Shown here: piece by piece, positions 1 to 4,918 of the stretch | Layout of the letters: every line of letters starts with the position of its first letter | Numbering within the stretch: position 1 is the first letter of the stretch | NCBI GenBank assembly: GCA_050697275.1 | Contig: JBOGZI010000231.1 | Span: 1-6,359, forward strand | Reading direction: 5' to 3' | DNA: 6,359 nt | Source of the DNA: JBOGZI01 sp050697275 | GTDB lineage: Bacteria; Actinomycetota; Thermoleophilia; Solirubrobacterales; 70-9 | Position numbers and translations under genes: made by a program | The notes under the pieces: generated by a model | The model's input: the letters and a program-made list of their open reading frames with translations, nothing else | Told to the model about the DNA's origin: nothing | Database searches by the model: none

Positions 1-1719
1 GACCTGGATCGCGCGGCGGCGGTCGGTCTCCGAGATCGCCTTTCGCATCGCCGCGGTCTCCTTGTCGGCGTACATCAGCACCCGCCCGCGCACGGTCCGC
101 GCCGCGCGGCCGATCGTCTGGATCAGGCTGGTCTCTCCGCGCAGGAAGCCTTCCTTGTCGGCGTCGAGGATCGCAACCAGCGAGACCTCCGGCAGGTCGA
201 GACCCTCGCGCAGCAGGTTGACCCCGACCAGCACGTCGTACTCGCCGAGCCGCAGCTCGCGCACGATCTGGATCCGCTCCAGGGTGTCCACCTCGGAGTG
301 CAGGTAGCGCACCCGGAAGCCGTGCTCGAGCAGGTACTCGGTGAGATCCCCGGCCATCTTCTTGGTCAGGGTGGTGACCAGCACCCGCTCGTCGCGCTCG
401 GCGCGCTCGCGGACCTCGTTCATCAGGTCGTCGATCTGGTTCCGGGTCTCCCTCACCTCGACCTCGGGGTCGACGATCCCGGTCGGCCGCACGATCTGCT
501 CGACCACCCGCAAGGACTGGGCCTGCTCCCAGGGCCCGGGCGTGGCCGAGACGAGCACCATCTGGCCGACCCGGTCGAGGAACTCGTCGAACTTGAGCGG
601 GCGGTTGTCCACCGCGGAGGGCAGGCGGAAGCCGAAGTCCACCAGGGTGGACTTGCGCGAGTAGTCGCCTTCGTACATCCCGCCGAGCTGCGGGATCGTC
701 TGGTGGGACTCGTCGATGAAGACGACGAAGTCGTCGGGGAAGTAGTCGATCAGCGTGTAGGGCGGGCTGCCGGACGGCCGGCCGTCGAGGATGCGCGAGT
801 AGTTCTCGATCCCCGGGCAGAAGCCGAGCTCGCGCAGCATCTCCATGTCGTAGCGGGTGCGCTGCTGGAGGCGATGCGCCTCGAGCTGCTTGCCCTCGGC
901 CTCGAACTCGGCGACCCGGTTGCGCAGCTCGCGCCCGATCTCATCGACCGCCCGCTCCATCGTTTCCTCCTCGACCGCGTAGTGGCTCGCCGGCCAGACC
1001 GAGACGTGGTCGATCACGTCGAGGATCTCCCCGGTGAGGGGATCGAAATGCTGGATCCCCTCGATCTCGTCGCCGAAGAGCTGGATCCGGTAGGCCGACT
1101 CCGCGTAGGCGGGATGGATCTCGAGCACCTCGCCCCTGGCGCGAAAGGCGCCCCGGGCGAGGTTCTGGTCGTTGCGGCGGTACTGCATCCCGACCAGCTT
1201 GCGGAAGAGCTCGGTACGGTCGATCCAGTCGCCCACCTTGAACAGCTGCATCTGCTCGCGGTAGAGCTGCGGTGAGCCGATCCCGTAGATGCAGGAGACC
1301 GAGGCGACGATGATCACGTCCTTGCGCGCGAACAGCGCCGCGGTTGCCGAGTGCCGAAGCCGGTCGATCTCGTCGTTGATCGAGGAGTCCTTCTCGATGT
1401 AGAGGTCCTGCGCGGGCACATAGGCCTCGGGCTGGTAGTAGTCGTAGTAGCTGACGAAGTACTCGACCGCGTTGTCAGGGAAGAACTCGCGGAACTCGTT
1501 GCAGAGCTGCGCGGCCAGGGTCTTGTTGTGGGCGATCACCAGGGTCGGGCGCTGCACCTGCTCGATCACCCCGGCCATCGTGAAGGTCTTGCCGGTGCCG
1601 GTGGCGCCGAGCAGGGTCTGGAAGCGCTCCTTGGACTCGACGCCCTGGGCCAGCCCCTCGATCGCCTTGGGCTGGTCGGCGGTCGCCGTGTAGGCGGGAT
1701 TCAGCTTGAACTTCGGCAC
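1..1719 (-). CDS. uvrB: UvrABC excinuclease subunit B (partial, C-terminus beyond window)
   Basis: UvrB is the damage-verifying helicase-like subunit of bacterial nucleotide excision repair. It is loaded by UvrA and then recruits UvrC for incision. The visible 573 residues start at a GTG (1717-1719), giving MPKFKLNPAY, which matches the usual UvrB N-terminus. Walker A is GATGTGKT at residues 38-45. The tyrosine-rich beta-hairpin that inserts between DNA strands is at about 87-102, with Y91, Y92, Y94, Y95 and E98. The SVSCIYG segment, the DESH Walker B box (336-339), LVSATP and the motif VI QTIGRAAR (534-541) follow in the expected order. All key residues are present, so the enzyme looks functional. 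The frame is open at base 1. Family length is about 650-700 residues, so roughly the last 100, including the UVR domain that binds UvrC, are missing from the window. There is no Shine-Dalgarno before the GTG; see the promoter entry. No LexA-type box was recognised. Confidence 0.97.
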   Translation of the reverse strand, partial: MPKFKLNPAYTATADQPKAIEGLAQGVESKERFQTLLGATGTGKTFTMAGVIEQVQRPTLVIAHNKTLAAQLCNEFREFFPDNAVEYFVSYYDYYQPEAYVPAQDLYIEKDSSINDEIDRLRHSATAALFARKDVIIVASVSCIYGIGSPQLYREQMQLFKVGDWIDRTELFRKLVGMQYRRNDQNLARGAFRARGEVLEIHPAYAESAYRIQLFGDEIEGIQHFDPLTGEILDVIDHVSVWPASHYAVEEETMERAVDEIGRELRNRVAEFEAEGKQLEAHRLQQRTRYDMEMLRELGFCPGIENYSRILDGRPSGSPPYTLIDYFPDDFVVFIDESHQTIPQLGGMYEGDYSRKSTLVDFGFRLPSAVDNRPLKFDEFLDRVGQMVLVSATPGPWEQAQSLRVVEQIVRPTGIVDPEVEVRETRNQIDDLMNEVRERAERDERVLVTTLTKKMAGDLTEYLLEHGFRVRYLHSEVDTLERIQIVRELRLGEYDVLVGVNLLREGLDLPEVSLVAILDADKEGFLRGETSLIQTIGRAARTVRGRVLMYADKETAAMRKAISETDRRRAIQV

Positions 1720-1725
1720 ATCGCC

Positions 1726-1753
1726 AGCGTAGCGGGGGGCCCGGTTCGCCCAA
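1726..1753 (-). promoter_or_regulatory. Candidate uvrB promoter giving a leaderless transcript
   Basis: Read on the minus strand, TTGGGC (1748-1753) is followed by 16 nt and then TACGCT (1726-1731), which fits the actinobacterial -10 pattern TANNNT. Exactly six bases (GGCGAT) separate the -10 hexamer from the uvrB GTG, so transcription would be expected to begin at or next to the start codon. Leaderless mRNAs of this geometry are common in actinobacteria, and the absence of any ribosome binding site before uvrB agrees with it. The -35 match is only moderate. The call rests on spacing and hexamer pattern, not on data. Confidence 0.45.
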
Positions 1754-1822
1754 ACCGGCCATTCCGACCGTGACTCCTGGCAGTTTCGCGTGTCATAGGG
1801 CCAGGGGGACCGGATCGGCGAG

Positions 1823-1827
1823 AGGAG
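1823..1827 (+). promoter_or_regulatory. Shine-Dalgarno of the YHYH gene
   Basis: AGGAG lies 10 nt upstream of the ATG at 1838, inside a purine-rich run. A second GAGG directly abuts the start codon and is too close to act. This supports 1838 as the translation start. Confidence 0.6.
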
Positions 1828-1837
1828 CGGAGCGAGG

Positions 1838-2800
1838 ATGATCTCCAACGAAGCCCGAGCAGAGGGGAGGAGCGGCTGGTGGACGGCCCTGGCGGCCAGC
1901 GCCTCCCTGCTGGTCCTCGGAATCGGAGTCGTTTCCCTCCCGGATGCGGCGGACGCCGCCGAGAAGAAGAAAAGGCACCGCGTCGACCTCACCGCCCTCC
2001 CGCTCGGCGACGGCAAGGTGATCAGCTCCGGGCCTCGCCGCGGCTACCTGCTCTCCTGCCAGACCAGCTTCACGGGAGGCGGCGCGACGGCGGTCGGCCC
2101 CTGGATCCACGGCGGCACCTACGACCTGACCGCGAAGTACACGGTGGATGGTGCGGTCAGCTGGCCGGAGAGCTCCAGCGTGTCGATCGGCGGCGCCGGG
2201 GTGACCATCATCGGCAACGGGCTCCCGGATCACCCGACCGGCATCTTTCCGATCAGCCGGCTCGACGACGCCTACGCGATCGATCGCAACCCGAACAGCA
2301 TCGCCCCATACGCGCTCAACAAGACGGTCGACGGCAGTCCCGCCAAGACGGGCGTGCAGTGCGTCGGCGGGACGATCGGGATCGCAAAGAACGGGATCCC
2401 GATCTTCAACGCCGTGGACGCCGGCGGGCGTGACGCCGTCGCCCACGAGGTGCAGGACGCCTGCTCCGGACACCCGCAGGCTTCGGACGTCTACCACTAC
2501 CACGGCCTGCCGGCCTGCATCTCCACGGGCAACAAGAAGAAGCGCTCCGGACTGCTCGGCTGGGCGCTCGACGGCTTCCCGATCTACGGCCCCCGCGGCG
2601 AGGGAGGCGAGTACCTGACCAACAAGCAGCTGGACATCTGCCACGGAATCAAGAGCGAGGTCAAGTACAGAGGCAAGCTGCGCCGCAGGTACCACTACGT
2701 CGCCAACCACGAGTTCCCCTACACGGTCGGCTGCTACAGGGGGACGCCGACGACCGGCAACATCGGCCCTCCCGGCCAGGGTGGCCCGCCCGCTCCCTAG
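1838..2800 (+). CDS. Secreted YHYH-domain protein of unknown function
   Basis: The 320-residue product has a signal peptide: a charged n-region, a hydrophobic stretch at about 16-34 and a likely cleavage at ADA40-A41. A basic EKKKRHR patch follows, so the mature protein is expected outside the membrane. The YHYH domain signature is clear: YHYHGLPAC starts at Y219 (Y219 H220 Y221 H222), GWALDGFPIYGP covers 241-252, and YHYV and HEFPYTVGCY lie near the C-terminus. The six cysteines (74, 175, 209, 227, 268, 299) are all downstream of the signal peptide and could form three disulfides. The tail from about 302 is Gly/Pro-rich. The YHYH family is widespread in bacteria and some eukaryotes. Its biochemical role is not established as far as I know, and the clustered His/Tyr suggests metal or ligand binding only by inference. 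The start is chosen on the ATG, the upstream AGGAG and the intact signal peptide. The gene is opposed to all its neighbours, and its stop is one base from that of the protease gene. Confidence 0.9.
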   Translation: MISNEARAEGRSGWWTALAASASLLVLGIGVVSLPDAADAAEKKKRHRVDLTALPLGDGKVISSGPRRGYLLSCQTSFTGGGATAVGPWIHGGTYDLTAKYTVDGAVSWPESSSVSIGGAGVTIIGNGLPDHPTGIFPISRLDDAYAIDRNPNSIAPYALNKTVDGSPAKTGVQCVGGTIGIAKNGIPIFNAVDAGGRDAVAHEVQDACSGHPQASDVYHYHGLPACISTGNKKKRSGLLGWALDGFPIYGPRGEGGEYLTNKQLDICHGIKSEVKYRGKLRRRYHYVANHEFPYTVGCYRGTPTTGNIGPPGQGGPPAP

Positions 2801-2801
2801 A

Positions 2802-3632
2802 TCAGGAGGCAGCGATGAAGTCGAGTCCCGAGGCGACCCGGGAGTAGACGGTCGGCGCCCCCGGGAGCCCGCAGATCGCTCCGCCGTAGGAGACGATCCC
2901 GATCTGCCGGGGCCCGGCGGGGGTGCTGGCGACCAGCGGGCCGCCGCTGTCCCCGGTGCAGGCGCTGGTGTGCAGCGGCGGGCGCCCGAAACGGCGAACC
3001 CGCCTGCCCAGCGCGCAGATCATCGCCTCCGGGTGGAACAGGTCGCGGCTGTAGGCCCGCAGGCAGCGACGCGAGTCCCGCACCCGCTCGGTGGTCTCCT
3101 TCAGGAAACTGGAGAGCCGGAAGCCGAAGGGGTTCCTCGCCCCCCAGCCGGCGACCTGGCCGAGCTGTCCGGGCGCGGAGACGACCGGATCCTCGGCGGC
3201 GCTGACCAGGGACACCGGGGTCGTCGTGGTCGGCTGGGCCAGGGTGAGCACGGCCATGTCGTGGACGCCGCTGTTCGCGTAGTCCGGATGGACCGCTCCA
3301 GCGATGACCCCGATCGAGACCCCGGTCGCCTCGGCGCGGAGGTTGGAGCGGCCGACGACGACGGCGAAGCTGCCGAGGTTGAACCCGAGCACGCAGTGAG
3401 CCGCGGTGAGCACCTTGGTGGGCGAGATCAGCGAGCCGCCGCAGTGGAGGCGATCCTTGCGGAAGACGGCCGCGACGAAGGGCCAGTTCGCGGGCTCGGC
3501 GACCCCGCCGCCGACCACCGAGGCCCGCGCCGGCCCGGGCTTGCGCTCGCCCGCAGAGGCCGGGGTGACGGAGAAGTTGAGGGCGAGTACGCAGCAGACT
3601 GCGATGCACCCCCCGAGGCTGGCCCGTTTCAT
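2802..3632 (-). CDS. Secreted trypsin-fold (S1 family) serine protease
   Basis: Chymotrypsin-fold endopeptidase, 276 residues from the ATG at 3632. The signal peptide is MKR plus a hydrophobic core to about residue 23, with likely cleavage at ASA27-G28. A short propeptide (28-38) follows, and the mature N-terminus is VVGG at 39-42, equivalent to IVGG in trypsin. The catalytic triad is complete: H79 in TAAHC, D125 in HDMAVL and S229 in GDSGGP. Cysteines pair as in the family: 64-80, 190-206 and 225-254. The residue six before the catalytic Ser is S223 (chymotrypsin position 189), and positions 216 and 226 appear to be G250 and T261. This does not fit trypsin Lys/Arg specificity and is closer to chymotrypsin or elastase. 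A start seven codons upstream (ATG at 3653) is possible, but neither start has a strong ribosome binding site; an AGG about 10 nt before 3632 and the better signal peptide favour the shorter form. It follows the transglycosylase gene by about 36 nt and is probably cotranscribed. Confidence 0.93.
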   Translation of the reverse strand: MKRASLGGCIAVCCVLALNFSVTPASAGERKPGPARASVVGGGVAEPANWPFVAAVFRKDRLHCGGSLISPTKVLTAAHCVLGFNLGSFAVVVGRSNLRAEATGVSIGVIAGAVHPDYANSGVHDMAVLTLAQPTTTTPVSLVSAAEDPVVSAPGQLGQVAGWGARNPFGFRLSSFLKETTERVRDSRRCLRAYSRDLFHPEAMICALGRRVRRFGRPPLHTSACTGDSGGPLVASTPAGPRQIGIVSYGGAICGLPGAPTVYSRVASGLDFIAAS

Positions 3633-3668
3633 CCGCGGAAGCCTAGTGCCCATCAGGATGCCCGGGAG

Positions 3669-4343
3669 TCACTCAAGCCCCAGCTCCGAGCGGTAGTGCT
3701 CCGCGTACTCGTCCCGCTTCTCGAGCACGTCCTCGACGTAGTCGTGGGTCTCGCCGAAGTCGATCCCGTCCAACTCGGTGTCCTTTCCGCCCCAGTCCTC
3801 CACCACCGTCGGACCCGCGTTGTAGGCCGCCAGCGCGGCGACCTCGTTGCCGCCATAGAGATCGAGCAGATGGGCCAGGTAGAAGGTCCCGTATCGGATG
3901 TTGATGTCCGGGTCGGCGAGGTCGTCGAACTCGAAGGTCTGCCCGCCGCTCAGCTTCTCGATCTCCTTCGCCGTCGTCGGCGTGATCTGCATCAGGCCGC
4001 GTGCTCCCGCGTTCGAGGTCTGGTCCCGGAACTTCGACTCCTTCCAGATCACGGCGGCGATCAGGTCGGGGGGAACGCCCTTGTCTCCCGATTGCTGGCG
4101 GATGATGTCGTCGTGGCGCAGCGGCAGGGTGACCTCCCGGAGGGTGTCCTCGATCCGCTCGCCGCCGCCCAGCAGGAGGCCGGCGGCCACCCCGACGGCC
4201 AGCGTCCCGGAGACGATCAGCCTCCTTCGCCGCCGGCTCGAGCGGCGGCTGCTGGTCCCCCGGTGGGCCCGGCGCTTGCTCGAGCGGCTGCGACTGCGGC
4301 GGGATCGCGACCGGGCCGACCCGATCGACGCTCCCGGCGTCAC
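3669..4343 (-). CDS. Membrane-anchored lytic transglycosylase (SLT domain)
   Basis: Predicted to cleave the MurNAc-GlcNAc bond of peptidoglycan outside the membrane, leaving 1,6-anhydro ends. The 224-residue protein starts with an Arg/Ser-rich tail (1-41, 16 Arg), then one membrane segment (about 42-60) whose orientation by the positive-inside rule puts the rest outside. The SLT domain spans about 85-185. It has the catalytic E102 in WKESKF, the GLMQI motif at 116-120 in NAGARGLMQITPTTA, NIRYGTFYL (148-156) and AYNAGP (173-178). These are the expected motifs in the expected order, so it should be active. The GTG start (4341-4343) overlaps the coaE stop in the sequence GTGA, with a strong GAGGAG eight bases upstream, which supports translational coupling. 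Placement beside coaE and rpsA suggests constitutive expression with growth functions. The exact physiological role (division, turnover, spore or resuscitation) cannot be read from the sequence. Confidence 0.92.
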   Translation of the reverse strand: MTPGASIGSARSRSRRSRSRSSKRRAHRGTSSRRSSRRRRRLIVSGTLAVGVAAGLLLGGGERIEDTLREVTLPLRHDDIIRQQSGDKGVPPDLIAAVIWKESKFRDQTSNAGARGLMQITPTTAKEIEKLSGGQTFEFDDLADPDINIRYGTFYLAHLLDLYGGNEVAALAAYNAGPTVVEDWGGKDTELDGIDFGETHDYVEDVLEKRDEYAEHYRSELGLE

Positions 4344-4918
4344 CTGCGGATCTCCTCGAGAACGCCTTTCACACCCCTCTCCAACTCCTCCAAGCTGCCG
4401 TCGTTGCGGATCACGTGGTCGGCGCGCGCCTCCTTCTCTGCCTGGGGGAGCTGGCGCTCCTCCCGGCCGCCGAGGCCGCCCAGGCCCCGCTCGCGCAGGC
4501 GGCGCTCCCTCAGCTCATCGTCCGCGACGATCGCCACGGTGGCGTCGAAGGCGTCCTGCATCGCCGCCTCGAACAGCAGGGGGACCTCGACCACGGCGAC
4601 CTCGACCTCGCGACCGAGGCGGTTGCGCCAGTCGAGCAGGTGGGCCCCGACCCGCGGGTGCAGGACGGACTCGAGCCAGCGAAGCTCCTCAGGGTCCTCG
4701 AAGACGATCGCCGCGACGCGCTCGCGCTCGATCTCCCCGTTCGGGGCGATCTCCCGGCCCCAGTGCTCGACCAGCGCATTGCGCACCTCCTCGTCAGCGA
4801 GGAGCTCGTGGGTGACGCGGTCGGTGGAGAGCGTTGCCGCGCCCTGCCGCTCGAAGGCGGCGAGCGCCTCGGACTTCCCGGCTCCGATTCCCCCGGTTAG
4901 CCCGACGAACTGAGTCAA
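4340..4918 (-). CDS. coaE: Dephospho-CoA kinase
   Basis: Catalyses the last step of coenzyme A synthesis, the ATP-dependent phosphorylation of dephospho-CoA at the ribose 3'-hydroxyl, in the cytoplasm. The 192-residue product is of normal family length (about 200). It opens with GLTGGIGAGKS, the P-loop being at 9-16. STDRVTHELL (31-40) holds D33, in the place of the family's DAD motif. LHPRV (86-90), EVPLLFEA (111-118), an Arg-rich lid (137-144 onward) and ADHVIRNDGSLEEL (166-179) complete the CoaE pattern. The start is a TTG at 4916-4918, overlapping the rpsA stop as TTGA; the P-loop lies too near the N-terminus for a much later start. The only purine-rich run, GAGGA, directly abuts the TTG, so initiation probably relies on coupling to rpsA translation. 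The rpsA-coaE adjacency is standard in actinobacteria. Confidence 0.96.
   Translation of the reverse strand: MTQFVGLTGGIGAGKSEALAAFERQGAATLSTDRVTHELLADEEVRNALVEHWGREIAPNGEIERERVAAIVFEDPEELRWLESVLHPRVGAHLLDWRNRLGREVEVAVVEVPLLFEAAMQDAFDATVAIVADDELRERRLRERGLGGLGGREERQLPQAEKEARADHVIRNDGSLEELERGVKGVLEEIRR
4352..4357 (-). promoter_or_regulatory. Shine-Dalgarno of the lytic transglycosylase gene
   Basis: On the minus strand, GAGGAG lies inside the last codons of coaE, eight bases before the GTG at 4343. It fixes the unusual GTG start and the four-base overlap with coaE. Confidence 0.75.

Larger units (their letters stand above)
1720..1837. other. Divergent intergenic region between uvrB and the YHYH gene
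   Basis: This 118-nt stretch must hold the start signals of both divergent genes. It contains a 6-bp inverted repeat, CCGGTT (1741-1746) and AACCGG (1753-1758), with a 6-nt loop. The repeat overlaps the proposed uvrB -35 and could be an operator, or chance in GC-rich DNA. For the plus-strand gene I found only a weak pair, GTGACT (1770-1775) and CATAGG (1794-1799) with 18-nt spacing, which I do not call as a promoter. Confidence 0.4.

Noticed and set aside
298..1275. A 325-codon plus-strand open frame opposite uvrB
   Set aside because: It is the mirror of the uvrB codon pattern; the product is His/Asp/Leu/Val-rich with no recognised motif.
1741..1758. Possible LexA/SOS box before uvrB
   Set aside because: The inverted repeat CCGGTT-N6-AACCGG does not match the GAAC-N4-GTTC type box of Gram-positive bacteria, so it is kept only as an unexplained repeat.
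1793..2710. A 305-codon minus-strand open frame opposite the YHYH gene
   Set aside because: The plus-strand product has a signal peptide, a ribosome binding site and family motifs; the minus-strand frame has none.
3580..3632. Lipoprotein signal in the protease (LGGC or nearby Cys)
   Set aside because: The Cys residues lie before or within the hydrophobic core, not after it, and a normal ASA-G cleavage site follows.
3633..3668. Promoter or terminator between transglycosylase and protease
   Set aside because: Only a short TGCCC direct repeat is visible; no hairpin with T-run and no convincing -35/-10 pair.
2781..4913. A 710-codon open frame on the plus strand
   Set aside because: It lies antisense to the protease, transglycosylase and coaE, all with clear family motifs. 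Its translation is Arg/Pro/Ala-rich without domains. Long antisense frames are expected at this GC content.
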